Shown here piece by piece: positions 45,315-54,306 of a DNA stretch of 64,000 nt (position 1 is its first letter; each line of letters begins with the position of its first letter). Position numbers and translations under genes: made by a program. Below the pieces are notes generated by a model, which was not told the origin of the DNA, did not search any database, and saw only the letters and a list, made by a program, of their open reading frames with translations. The stretch covers positions 2,940,001 through 3,004,000 of the forward strand of contig NZ_JAUTAE010000001.1 of the NCBI RefSeq assembly GCF_030818415.1, in the 5' to 3' direction. Source of the DNA: Sphingomonas sp. SORGH_AS_0950 (GTDB taxonomy: Bacteria > Pseudomonadota > Alphaproteobacteria > Sphingomonadales > Sphingomonadaceae).

Positions 45315-46920
45315 TCAACCCCGAAACAGGTTCCCCAACACCCCGCGCACCACCGCGCCCATGATCCCCCCGCTGTTCGACCGCCGCCGCGATCCGCTGC
45401 CGAACACCTGCTTGCCAATCTCGTTGGCGACCTGTCGCCCGATCGAGGAGCTGGCTGAGCGTGCCGCGCTGGTCGCGATTTTGGCCCAGGGGGAGTTGGC
45501 GGCCTCGCGCTGTTCGGCGATGCGCGCGCGTTCGGCCTCCTTCGCGGCCTTCGCTTCGGCCTTGGCCGCCTGCGCCGCCTGCTTGTCGGCTTCGGTCGCG
45601 GCCCGTGCTTCCGCAGCGGCGGCGGCGGCTTCCTGCGTCTTGGCGGCGAGCAGTTCCTCGGCCGATTCGCGGTCGATCGCCTGGTCATATTTCGCGCCGA
45701 CCGCGTCGGTTTCGACCAATATCCTGCGCTCTTCGGGCGTGGCGGGCCCGACCCGGCTGCGCGGCGGGGCGATCATCGTGCGCTCGACCGGCGAGGGCGA
45801 GCCGTCGGGCTGGAGCAGCGACACCAGCGCCTCGCCGACCTTCAGCTCGGTGATCGCGCTGGCCACATCGACGCCGGGATTGGCGCGGAACGTCTCGGCG
45901 GCCGAGCGCACCGCCGCCTGGTCGCGCGGTGTGAAGGCGCGCAGCGCGTGCTGGACACGGTTGCCCAGCTGCCCGGCGATCTTGTCGGGCACGTCGATCG
46001 GGTTCTGGGTGATTGAAATAGACGCCGACGCCCTTCGACCGGATCAGCCGGACGACCCGCTCGATCGTGTCGACCAAGGCGGGCGCGGCCCCGTCGAACA
46101 GCAGATGCGCCTCGTCGAAGAAGAAGACGAGCCTGGGCTTGTCGGGGTCGCCGATCTCGGGAAGCTGCTCGAACAATTCGGACAGCAGCCATAGGAGGAA
46201 GGTGGCATAGAGCTTGGGACTGGCCATCAGCTGGTCGGCGGCCAGGATGTTGACGACGCCGCGCCCCGCCTCGTCGGTGCGGATCAGGTCGGCCAGTTCG
46301 AGCGCGGGCTCGCCGAAGAAATGCTCGCCCCCCTGCGTGCGCAGCTGGAGCAAGGCGCGCTGGATCGCACCGACCGACTGTTTGGAGACATTGCCATAGG
46401 TCGTGGTCAGTTCGTCGGCCCGCGCGGCGCATTCGGCCAGCATCGCCTGGAGATCGTCGAGGTCGAGGAGCAGCAGCCCCTCCTTGTCCGCGACATGGAA
46501 GGCGATGGTCAGCACGCCCTCCTGCGTCTCGTTCAGCCCCATCATCCGTGCGAGCAGCAGCGGCCCCATCTCCGACACGGTGGCGCGGACCGGATGCCCC
46601 TGGGTTCCGAACAGGTCCCAGAACTGCACGGGCGCGGCTTCATAGGACCAGTCGGTCATCCCCAGCTCGGCGGCGCGCGCGGCGAAGGCGGCATGGGTCT
46701 TGCCCAGCGCCGATCCCGCCAGCCCCAGCCCCGACAGGTCGCCCTTCACATCGGCGACGAAGCTGGGCACCCCGGCGCGCGAGAAGCCCTCGACCATGGT
46801 CTGCAACGTCACCGTCTTGCCGGTACCGGTCGCGCCCGCGATCAGGCCGTGCCGGTTGGCGCGCTTGAGGTCGATCGCCTGCGGCTTGCCGCCGCCCATG
46901 CCGATGAAGATGCCGTCCAT
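45315..46920 (-). pseudogene. Frameshifted HerA-like ATPase (YjgR/DUF853 family)
   Basis: Reads [22 protein letters not shown], then Walker [11 protein letters not shown] and Walker [15 protein letters not shown] up to SKGVGVYF. There the frame breaks. On the minus strand the sequence is TTCAATCACCCAG where TTCATCACCCAG is expected (VYFITQNP). One extra T on the plus strand at 46013-46014 explains it. The continuation is in another frame: [20 protein letters not shown] through to the Ala/Glu-rich coiled tail and GVLGNLFRG. Deleting one base gives a 534-residue product of normal length. Either a sequence error or a recent mutation. Confidence 0.87.
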
Positions 46921-46958
46921 GGCCGCATATTATCGCGGCGTTCGGTGACGGGAATAGC

Positions 46959-46997
46959 AAAAGGGCCGCCGCATCGGGGAGATGCGACGGCCCTTTT
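46959..46997 (-). terminator. Intrinsic terminator of degP
   Basis: AAAAGGGCCGCCGCATC (46959-46975) pairs, with one mismatch, with GATGCGACGGCCCTTTT (46981-46997). On the minus strand it ends in T4. It lies 17 bp beyond the degP stop. Confidence 0.85.
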
Positions 46998-47013
46998 CGG
47001 ACGGGCGGAACCG

Positions 47014-48543
47014 TTACTTGATGCGCAGCGGCATCAGGCGGTCGGCGATCCGGCCGCGGGTGATCTGCGCCAGCACCTGCGGACGACCGGCGGCCTTGGC
47101 GGCGGCGACGACGCGCTGGACGTCGGCGGCGCTGCGGACCGGGGTGCCGTTGATCGCCGTGATGACGTCGCCGCGCTTCAGCTTGGAGGCGGCATCGCTC
47201 GACGGATCGACCGCCGCGATCACCACGCCCTGGGTCGACGGCTCGACATTGATCGCGCGGGCGATCGCCGGGGTCAGCGTCTGCACCGACAGGCCCAGGC
47301 CGCCACCGGCCGCCGGAGCGACCTGCGCATCGTCGTCGCTGTCGGGGAAGGCGTCGGAGCCGTCACCCAGCGACGCGGCCAGTTCCTCGTTGGACGGACG
47401 CGTCGCGGCGGTCGCGGTCAGCGAGACCGGCTTGCCGCCGCGCAGCACCTCGAGGTTGACGCGGCCGCCCGGCGGGACATTGGCGATCAAATAGGACAGC
47501 GTCTGTTCGGGCGTGACCGACTGGCCGTTGACCTTGGTCACCACGTCGAACGCCTTCAGCCCGGCCTTGGCGGCGGGGCCGTTGGGCTCGACCTTGGCGA
47601 TGACCTCGCCCTGGTTCTTGGGGATGCCCAGCGACGCGGCGACATCGTCGGTGACCGGGCCGCCGATCTGCACGCCCAGATAGCCGCGCTCGATCTTCTG
47701 GCCCTTCATCAGCTTGTCGATGATCGGCTTGGCGTCTTCGGCCGGGATGGCGAAGCCGATGCCGATATTGCCGCCCGACTGCGAATAGATCTGGCTGTTG
47801 ATGCCGATCACATTGCCGTTCATGTCGAACATCGGGCCGCCCGAATTGCCCTGGTTGATCGCGGCGTCGGTCTGGATGAAGCGGTCGTTCGCGCCGCCCT
47901 GGCCGGTGACGCGGTGGACGGCCGAGACGATACCGGCGGTCACGGTGCTCGACAGGCCGAAGGGCTGGCCGATCGCCAGCACCCAGTCACCCGGCCGCGC
48001 GCGCGACGAATCGCCGAAGCGGACGAAGGGCAGGTTCTGGCCGTCGATCTTCAGGACCGCCAGGTCCGAGGTCTCGTCGCGGCCGACGACCTTGGCGGTA
48101 TATTCCTTGCGGTCGTTGAGCGTGACGGTGATCGAATCGACCGAGGCGCCCTGCGCGCCGGGTGCGATGACGTGGTTGTTGGTGACGATATAGCCGTCGG
48201 GCGAGATCAGGAAGCCCGAGCCCAGCGAGGCGCCTTCGCGCTTCTGCGGCTGCGGCCCGCTCTGGCCGCCGAACTGGCCGAACATGCCCTCGAACGGCGT
48301 GCCCGCGAACGGGTTCGGCGGCTGCTTGACGGTGATCGACTGCTTGGTGGAGATGTTGACGACGGCGGGCTGGAGCTTGGCGACCATGTCGGCAAAGCTC
48401 ATCGGCGCACCGGCGCGGGGGGCGACCGCCTGGATCGCGCCCGGTTCGTTCTGCGCGACCTGGGCGGTGCCGGGCTGGAGGGCCAGGGTCGCGGTCGCGC
48501 CACCGAGGAGGAGCGCACTGGTAATGGCGTAGGCGTAGCGCAC
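47014..48543 (-). CDS. degP: Do-family periplasmic serine endoprotease
   Basis: 509-residue HtrA/DegP-type chaperone-protease. A signal peptide (to about residue 28) precedes the trypsin-like domain with His in IVTNNHVI, Asp in TSDLAVLKI and Ser in GNSGGPMF, followed by two PDZ domains (GYLGVQIGGPV and VVIAAVDPSSDAA). The LA-loop insert PNPFAGTPFEGMFGQFGGQ is Gly/Phe-rich. It lies just downstream of hflKC, so three quality-control genes cluster here. DegP and DegQ cannot be separated from sequence alone. Confidence 0.94.
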   Translation of the reverse strand: MRYAYAITSALLLGGATATLALQPGTAQVAQNEPGAIQAVAPRAGAPMSFADMVAKLQPAVVNISTKQSITVKQPPNPFAGTPFEGMFGQFGGQSGPQPQKREGASLGSGFLISPDGYIVTNNHVIAPGAQGASVDSITVTLNDRKEYTAKVVGRDETSDLAVLKIDGQNLPFVRFGDSSRARPGDWVLAIGQPFGLSSTVTAGIVSAVHRVTGQGGANDRFIQTDAAINQGNSGGPMFDMNGNVIGINSQIYSQSGGNIGIGFAIPAEDAKPIIDKLMKGQKIERGYLGVQIGGPVTDDVAASLGIPKNQGEVIAKVEPNGPAAKAGLKAFDVVTKVNGQSVTPEQTLSYLIANVPPGGRVNLEVLRGGKPVSLTATAATRPSNEELAASLGDGSDAFPDSDDDAQVAPAAGGGLGLSVQTLTPAIARAINVEPSTQGVVIAAVDPSSDAASKLKRGDVITAINGTPVRSAADVQRVVAAAKAAGRPQVLAQITRGRIADRLMPLRIK

Positions 48544-48649
48544 TGGGCTAGGGTCCTCTCAAAGAAAATTCAGTTTGACCGTGTCCTATTTGTCACGGTC
48601 TGGCTGAACGACGCTTGAATATGAACGAGCGGAAAGGTGGCGAAACCAC

Positions 48650-49516
48650 CTATCGGCCCGGCGCGGTGAATTCCTTCAAATAGCTGTTCTGCGGCGACAG
48701 AATGATCTGGGTGCTCCCATGTTCCTGGGTCGAGCCGTCCGCGCCGAAGGTGTGGCGATAGGACTGCATGGCCCGGTAGAAGTCATAGAAATCCGCATCC
48801 TTGCCAAAGGCCTGGGCATAGATTTGCGCGGCCTGGGCATCGGCGTCGGCGCGGACGATCTGCGCCTGCTTCTGGCCTTGCGCGGCGATGGTGATCGCCT
48901 CCTGCTGGCGCGCGGTCTGCATCCGGGCGAGCGCGCTTTGCAGCGGGGTGCCCGGCGGCAGCTCGGCTTCCTTGATCCGCACGTCGACGATCTGCACGCC
49001 ATACTGGCGCGCGATCCGGTCGAGCCGGACCTGGATCGCGTCCATCACCTGCCCGCGCTCGGGGCTGAGCAGTTCGGACGACCGCCGCTTGCCCAGTTCG
49101 TTGCGCAGCGCCGATCCGAAGATCGGCCGGAGCTGGTTGATGACGCCGTCGACGCTGCCCGCCGTCGCCAGCATCCGGCGTGGGTCGATCACGCGGAAAC
49201 GGGCAAAGGCATCGACGTTCATGCGCAGCTGGTCGGTCGACAGCACCTGGGTCTTTTCCAGGTCGAGGTCGAGCACCCGCTTGTCGACCCAGACGATGCG
49301 GTCGATGAAGGGAATGCGTGCGATCAGCCCGGCGCCGCTGTCGCCCAGTTCCTCGTTCGGGCGATAACCGTTGACGATCCGGCGCGGCTGCTCGAACCGA
49401 TAGATCACCGCCTGCTTGGTCTCGGGCACGATGGCGAAGGTCGCCGCCGCCACGATCACCGCGACCAGCAGGGCGATGCCCAGCACGATCGGATTGCGCA
49501 TCGACAGACCGTTCAC
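48650..49516 (-). CDS. hflC: Membrane protease modulator HflC (SPFH/band 7)
   Basis: 288-residue SPFH protein with an N-terminal membrane anchor (IVLGIALLVAVIVAAATFAIV). It partners HflK, with which it forms a large cage around FtsH. Landmarks are KQAVIYRFEQPRRIV and KTQVLSTDQLRMNVDAFARF. It starts on a 4-bp overlap with the hflK stop. Confidence 0.95.
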   Translation of the reverse strand: MNGLSMRNPIVLGIALLVAVIVAAATFAIVPETKQAVIYRFEQPRRIVNGYRPNEELGDSGAGLIARIPFIDRIVWVDKRVLDLDLEKTQVLSTDQLRMNVDAFARFRVIDPRRMLATAGSVDGVINQLRPIFGSALRNELGKRRSSELLSPERGQVMDAIQVRLDRIARQYGVQIVDVRIKEAELPPGTPLQSALARMQTARQQEAITIAAQGQKQAQIVRADADAQAAQIYAQAFGKDADFYDFYRAMQSYRHTFGADGSTQEHGSTQIILSPQNSYLKEFTAPGR

Positions 49517-50649
49517 TGGCCGCCTCCCTGCGTCGCGACGGGCGCGGCGGGTTCGGGGGCCACCATCTCGGGCGCGGGGCGCGCCTTTTGCAGCGGCAGA
49601 TAGGGCACGACGCCCGGCGCCTCGACGATGGTCTTGTCCGACTTGGCCAGCACGGCCTCCATGGTCTCGTAATACATGCGGCGACGGGTCACTTCGGGGG
49701 CCAGGCGATATTGTTCGTACACCTTGTCGAACTGCGCCGCCTCACCCTGGGCGCGGGCGATCACCTGCTGTGCATAGGATTTGGCCTGGTTCACATCGGC
49801 CACCGCGCGCTGCTGCGCCGCCGTGACCTTGTTGAAGTCGTCGACGATCTGCTGCGGCGGGGCGGCCTGCTTGATCGCCACGCCCTGGATGCGCACGCCC
49901 GAGCGATATTCGTTCAGGATCGACTGGGTCAGCTCCTGCACCCGCTGTTCGATGCCGGTGCGGCCCGAACCCAGCGCCTGGTCCAGCGTCGTCTCGGCGA
50001 TCACTGCGCGCATCGCGCTCTCGGCGGCGGCGCGGACCGTCTCCTGCGGCTGGGCGAGGCGGAAGGCGAAGTCGCGCGGATTGGCGATGTCCCAGCGGAC
50101 CGAATAGGTCAGGTCGATGATGTTCTGGTCGCCGGTCAGGACCAGATTCTCGCCCGAGCCCTCGGGGAAATTCTCGGTCCGGATCTTCTGCACGTCCAGG
50201 ACGCGGACGGCGGCGATGGGGGCGGGGGCGGTCAGCTGGATGCCGGGTTCGAGCACGCCGGTATAGCGACCGAAATAGGTGACGACTCCGCGCTGCTGCG
50301 GGCCGATCGGATGGATCGAGGTGTAGAGCAGCCAGATGCCGACCAGGATCGCGGCCCCGATCGCCCAGAGGGTGCGTCCGCCGGGCGCGCCGGGCAGGCC
50401 GCCAAAGCCGCCGCCCGATCCGCCGGGGCCTTCGCCCGGTCCGCCGCCGCCCGATCCGCGCGCCTTGCGGATGAACTCGTCCAGCGCGGTCGGCTTGGCA
50501 GGGGCCTTGCGACCGCCCGGCGGGACGGCCCAGGGATTGCGGGGCCCGCCATCGGAGTCCTCACCGGACCCGCCCCAGGGGCCCTTCGGCGTCTCGGCGG
50601 CAAGAATGGGGGGGCGTCGGAAGCGACCCGTCAGCTTTCTCATAGTCAT
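49513..50649 (-). CDS. hflK: Membrane protease modulator HflK (SPFH/band 7)
   Basis: 378 residues from the ATG at 50649 (the preceding codons are unconserved; ATG 50643 is also possible). A long Gly/Pro-rich N-terminal tail (SGGGGPGEGPGGSGGG) precedes one membrane segment and the SPFH domain (QRGVVTYFGRYTGVLEPG; TGDQNIIDLTYSVRWDI). HflK and HflC together regulate FtsH. It is divergent from the Mrp-type ATPase with 65 bp between. Confidence 0.93.
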   Translation of the reverse strand: MTMRKLTGRFRRPPILAAETPKGPWGGSGEDSDGGPRNPWAVPPGGRKAPAKPTALDEFIRKARGSGGGGPGEGPGGSGGGFGGLPGAPGGRTLWAIGAAILVGIWLLYTSIHPIGPQQRGVVTYFGRYTGVLEPGIQLTAPAPIAAVRVLDVQKIRTENFPEGSGENLVLTGDQNIIDLTYSVRWDIANPRDFAFRLAQPQETVRAAAESAMRAVIAETTLDQALGSGRTGIEQRVQELTQSILNEYRSGVRIQGVAIKQAAPPQQIVDDFNKVTAAQQRAVADVNQAKSYAQQVIARAQGEAAQFDKVYEQYRLAPEVTRRRMYYETMEAVLAKSDKTIVEAPGVVPYLPLQKARPAPEMVAPEPAAPVATQGGGQ

Positions 50650-50714
50650 CGTTATAGGAACGGTTCGCCGACAAAAACAGTGCCAAGCCGCGTAACCCAT
50701 CCTATCTGCCCCCC

Positions 50715-51677
50715 ATGAGCATGATCGAGACGGTGAAGGCGGCGGTGGCCGCGGTGGCGGGCAAGCGCGCGAGCGTGCGGATGGAGGGCGCGCGCGCGGG
50801 TGTCGTGCTCGACGCCACGGGGCTGGACGGCGCGGGCCGACAGGCGCTGGAGGACGGGGTCAAGGCCGCCGCGATCCAGTCGGGGGCGGAGGATGTCCGT
50901 GTCGTCCTGACCGCCGAGAAACGCGAGCGCCGGATCGTCGCCGTCGCCAGCGGCAAGGGCGGGGTGGGCAAGTCCACCCTGTCGGCCAATCTCGCCATCG
51001 CGCTGGCGCGGGGCGGGCGCAAGGTCGGGCTGGTCGATGCGGATATCTATGGCCCGTCGCAGCCCCGGCTGATGGCGGCCGAGGGGGTGAAGCCCGTCGC
51101 GCAGGACGGCAAGCTGCAACCCGTGCCGACCCCTCACGGCGTTCCCCTGCTGTCGATGGGCCAGCTGGTCGAGCCGGACAAGGCGATCGCCTGGCGCGGG
51201 CCGATGGCGGCGGGGGCGCTCAGCCAGCTGGTCGATGGCGACTGGGGCGCGACCGAGCTGCTGGTGCTCGACCTGCCGCCGGGGACGGGCGATGTCCAGC
51301 TGACCATGGTGCAGAAGCACCGCCCGGCGGGCGCGGTCATCGTATCGACGCCGCAGGACCTGGCGCTGATCGATGCGCGCCGCGCGATCGACCTGTTCGC
51401 CAAGGCCGGGGTGCCGATCATCGGGCTGGTCGAGAATATGGCGGGCTATTGCTGTCCGCATTGCGGCGGCATCTCGGACCCGTTCGGTTCGGGCGGGGCG
51501 GAAGCGGCGGCGGCGGAGCTGGGCATTCCCTTCCTGGGCCGGGTGCCGCTGACCATCGCGATTCGCACCGCCTCCGACGCGGGGCAGCCGCCCGCGGCGG
51601 GGGAGGGGGACACGGTCTTCGCCCCGCTGGCCGAACGGGTGGCGCAGTGGCTGGACGCGAGCCCGGCGGCGGCATGA
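50715..51677 (+). CDS. Mrp/NBP35-family Fe-S cluster carrier ATPase (ApbC-like)
   Basis: 320 residues with a deviant Walker A, ASGKGGVGKST, and the DADIYGPSQPRL switch. The GYCCPHCGG loop near the C-terminal end of the ATPase domain holds the conserved CxxC pair that binds the cluster. The N-terminal ~75 residues form the DUF59-like appendage. This family loads Fe-S clusters onto client proteins. Divergent from hflK. Confidence 0.93.
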   Translation: MSMIETVKAAVAAVAGKRASVRMEGARAGVVLDATGLDGAGRQALEDGVKAAAIQSGAEDVRVVLTAEKRERRIVAVASGKGGVGKSTLSANLAIALARGGRKVGLVDADIYGPSQPRLMAAEGVKPVAQDGKLQPVPTPHGVPLLSMGQLVEPDKAIAWRGPMAAGALSQLVDGDWGATELLVLDLPPGTGDVQLTMVQKHRPAGAVIVSTPQDLALIDARRAIDLFAKAGVPIIGLVENMAGYCCPHCGGISDPFGSGGAEAAAAELGIPFLGRVPLTIAIRTASDAGQPPAAGEGDTVFAPLAERVAQWLDASPAAA

Positions 51678-51772
51678 AACCGGCGCGGCGGCAGGGCGTT
51701 AGAGCCGGATAAGCCGCCCGCATCCCCTTGATCCCGCAAGCCGGACGGGCGGTTCGACAAAAGGGACCGTCC

Positions 51773-52207
51773 ATGCCGCTGACCGCCGACGAGGATATCC
51801 GCGACCTGCTGAGCGAGGCGCGCACCATCGCGCTGGTCGGCGCCTCGGACCGCCCCGACCGGCCCTCCTACGGGGTGATGAAGCGGTTGCAGGATCATGG
51901 CTATCGCGTGATTCCGGTCAATCCGCAGATCACCGGCGAGCATGTGCATGGCGAGTTCGTGTTCCGCGAGCTGGGCCAGCTGGGCGATCCCATCGACATC
52001 GTCGACATCTTCCGCCGCTCGGACGCGGTCGGCGCCATCGTGGACGAGGCGATCGCGGTCGGGGCCAAGGCGATCTGGATGCAGCTGGGCGTCGTCAATG
52101 ACGAAGCGGCGGCGCGCGCCGAGGCGGCCGGGCTGAAGGTGGTCATGAACCGCTGTCCGGCGATCGAGATACCCCGGCTGGGCATCGCGCCGGTGACCGG
52201 GGGCTGA
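51773..52207 (+). CDS. CoA-binding domain protein
   Basis: 144 residues with a Rossmann-type CoA-binding fold (TIALVGASDRPDRPSYGVMKRLQDHGYRVIPVNP; VDIFRRSDAVGAIVDEAI), as in YccU-like proteins. The role is unclear; some members bind CoA or act in acyl-CoA handling. The start at 51773 is supported by AAGGGA upstream; an earlier in-frame ATG at 51728 adds unconserved residues. Confidence 0.85.
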   Translation: MPLTADEDIRDLLSEARTIALVGASDRPDRPSYGVMKRLQDHGYRVIPVNPQITGEHVHGEFVFRELGQLGDPIDIVDIFRRSDAVGAIVDEAIAVGAKAIWMQLGVVNDEAAARAEAAGLKVVMNRCPAIEIPRLGIAPVTGG

Positions 52208-52238
52208 GGTCGGGGGCGAAGAACAGGGAGATGCGACG

Positions 52239-52508
52239 ATGATGATGCCGTTCCTGATCCTGCTGGCCGCGCCGCAAGCACCGGAGCGTCAGCTCGTGAC
52301 ACTTCCCCGGCTGACGACGGGATGTGTGCCGGGTCGCTGTCCGATGACGGCACGCCCCTCGCCCTATCGACTGGGCCCCGACAGGACGAGCGCGATCGAT
52401 TCCAAGTCCCGCGCCTTTGCCAATGACGGCACCTATTGTGCTGTTGTCGGGGACAAATATTGCACCAGCAAGCCGCGAACCCTGTTCCGGATGCCCATCG
52501 ACCAGTAA
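52239..52508 (+). CDS. Hypothetical small secreted protein
   Basis: 89 residues with a hydrophobic N-terminus (MMMPFLILLAAPQ) followed by two cysteine pairs (GCVPGRC and YCAVVGDKYC). GGGAGATG lies upstream of three consecutive ATG codons. It is first of three small secreted genes in a row (next 52618 and 53001). Function unknown. Confidence 0.62.
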   Translation: MMMPFLILLAAPQAPERQLVTLPRLTTGCVPGRCPMTARPSPYRLGPDRTSAIDSKSRAFANDGTYCAVVGDKYCTSKPRTLFRMPIDQ

Positions 52509-52617
52509 TCGATCGGCATTGGTGCAAAGGAATACTGGCGCGATGCCCGCGAAACAGGCATGATCCCGGCCGTGGCGGTCATCCGACCGCGCGCATGCAC
52601 GATGCCGGGAGAGCGTC

Positions 52618-53004
52618 ATGGTTGCGACGATTTGGGCGATAGGGATGATGGTGGCTCCTATTCAGGGGGAGATGCCGCCGCCCCAGCCATCGGTCGACGC
52701 GATCATGGCCAGGACCCGGCGACTGAACAGCGTCGAGAGCCGCTGCATCTATGATCCCAACTCGACCGATGTGACTGTCTGCGGTCGACGCAATGCCGAT
52801 CGCTTCCGCTTTCCCTATCAATCCGCACCCGATCCCGGCGACCCCAGGCATGAGGGGGTGATGGCCGAGCGCACCCGGATGCTGGCGCGCAGCACGCCGT
52901 TGAAGGATTTGTCACCCTTCCAGGTCGGCGGCGGCCTTGCCGGCGTCACGGTCGGAACAGGTGGGCGAAGCGGCGCGCTGACCCTGCGGAAGCCCGCGCC
53001 ATGA
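52618..53004 (+). CDS. Hypothetical secreted protein with VCGRR motif
   Basis: 128 residues with a short N-terminal hydrophobic stretch. The feature of note is DVTVCGRRNADRFRFP, which matches the VCGRR motif of the next protein; the rest is Pro/Gly-rich. Such small proteins are common in sphingomonads and of unknown function. GGGAGAG precedes the ATG. Stop overlaps the start of the next gene. Confidence 0.68.
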   Translation: MVATIWAIGMMVAPIQGEMPPPQPSVDAIMARTRRLNSVESRCIYDPNSTDVTVCGRRNADRFRFPYQSAPDPGDPRHEGVMAERTRMLARSTPLKDLSPFQVGGGLAGVTVGTGGRSGALTLRKPAP

Positions 53005-53435
53005 TGCTGGTGCCGCTGATCCTCGCGCTCCAGGCGACTCCGGCGGCGGCCGGGCCGCCGCCGGGCACCGAGCGTTTCTCGATCCTGGCTCCCGATCCCT
53101 GCCCGCCCTCGGCCGGGACGAAGGACGAGGTGATCGTGTGCGGACGGCGCCTGGGCGACAATCGCCTGCCCCCCGATCCGGATGCGCCGCCCGCCAAGCC
53201 GCTGATGTCCAATCCAGATTTGACCGGCATCGGGGCGTTGCGGGCCGCGGGCACGCCCTGCGCCGCGCAGCTTGCGGGGTGCGGGGGGAAGGTGGACGTC
53301 GTGACGCCCGTGCTGATGCTGGCGAACGAGGCGCGGATCGGGCTCAGCAAGATCGTCGACAAGGCGCGCGACAAGCGCAACCGCGTGCCGATCGCGCTCG
53401 ACGGTCCGGGGCCGCGAGGGCATTTGGAGCCATAG
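53001..53435 (+). CDS. Hypothetical secreted protein with VCGRR motif
   Basis: 144 residues with an N-terminal signal (MMLVPLILALQATPAAAG), then DEVIVCGRRLGDNRLPPDP, the same motif as in the preceding protein, and two further cysteines. The ATG overlaps the stop of the upstream gene, so translation is probably coupled. Function unknown; the CGRR Cys may form a disulfide in the periplasm. Confidence 0.7.
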   Translation: MMLVPLILALQATPAAAGPPPGTERFSILAPDPCPPSAGTKDEVIVCGRRLGDNRLPPDPDAPPAKPLMSNPDLTGIGALRAAGTPCAAQLAGCGGKVDVVTPVLMLANEARIGLSKIVDKARDKRNRVPIALDGPGPRGHLEP

Positions 53436-53453
53436 GCCGGATCGCCCACCATT

Positions 53454-53564
53454 CCTCCCCTGGAAGGGGAGGGTGCCCACGGTCGCGCGCTTCGACGAAG
53501 CTTTCCAGCCGGGACACCCCTCCGTCATGCCTGCGGCCTGACACCTCTCCTTCCAGGGGAGGAA
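53454..53564. repeat. ~110-bp imperfect inverted repeat
   Basis: Opens CCTCCCCTGGAAGGGGAGGG and closes CTCTCCTTCCAGGGGAGGA, with CGACGAAGC and GCCTGCGGC symmetric pieces inside. It lies downstream of the secreted-protein trio and before the exonuclease stop. It resembles the other GC-rich palindromic elements of the window but is not a copy of them. Confidence 0.7.
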
Positions 53565-53623
53565 TAGACGGAATGTCGATCCGATCGAGACGCCCGCGCT
53601 GACGAAGCGGGCGCGCGCGCCCC

Positions 53624-54187
53624 TCAGCCCCGCGCCTGTCGCCGCGACCGGGCCGAGGGCGGCGGGGCGAACCAGTCGGCCAGTGTCAGCCCGGTCTGCG
53701 CCATCGCGCGCAGTACCACCTGTCCCGCCGCGCGCGCATCGCTCAGCGCGTCATGGTGGCGGTGTTCCAGCTTGAGGAAGGCGGCCAGCGTGCTCAGCTT
53801 GTGATTGGGCAGCTCGGGCCAGGCCCGCCGGGCGATGGTCACGCTGTCCAGCCAGCGCGCGGCGATCGGGGGCAGCGCGTCGCGTTCGCAGGCGCGGCCC
53901 AGCGCCCCCTTGTCGAACCCCGAATGCGCCACCGTCACCCGCCCGCCCAGATGCCCGGCCAGTTCGGGATGGAGCGCGGCGAAATTGGGCTTGCCCAGGA
54001 CATGATCGGCGGTGATGCCATGGATGCCGATATTGAAGGGGCTGAACTCGTCGCACGGATCGACCAGCGTCTCATAGGCGAGCACCTCGATCCCGTCCGT
54101 ATAGCCGACGATACCGATCTGGCAGATGCTGCTGGTACGCGAACAGGCGGTTTCGACGTCGATGACCACGAAATCGGGGGAAATCAT
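53624..54187 (-). CDS. DnaQ-type 3'-5' exonuclease
   Basis: 187 residues of DEDDh exonuclease. Motif I is VIDVET, motif II HSGFDKGA, motif III HHDALSDARA with the catalytic His and Asp. It is a stand-alone epsilon-like nuclease; the PHP or BRCT parts seen in some homologues are absent. It may proofread or trim DNA or RNA. The gene is divergent from hom. Confidence 0.87.
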   Translation of the reverse strand: MISPDFVVIDVETACSRTSSICQIGIVGYTDGIEVLAYETLVDPCDEFSPFNIGIHGITADHVLGKPNFAALHPELAGHLGGRVTVAHSGFDKGALGRACERDALPPIAARWLDSVTIARRAWPELPNHKLSTLAAFLKLEHRHHDALSDARAAGQVVLRAMAQTGLTLADWFAPPPSARSRRQARG

Positions 54188-54306
54188 CCTGCTGCTTTAG
54201 CGCGATCTGGCGTTTCGAGCAATAAAAGGTCGCCTGCCCGCTCGACAGCGACCATTTCTATCCGCTACCCGCCCAGGCTCAACGAACGCTCTGGATACGG
54301 GAAAAG

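Noticed and set aside
46321..48618. A 765-codon plus-strand frame opposite degP and the HerA-like ATPase
   Set aside because: Antisense to conserved genes and compositionally typical of a shadow frame.
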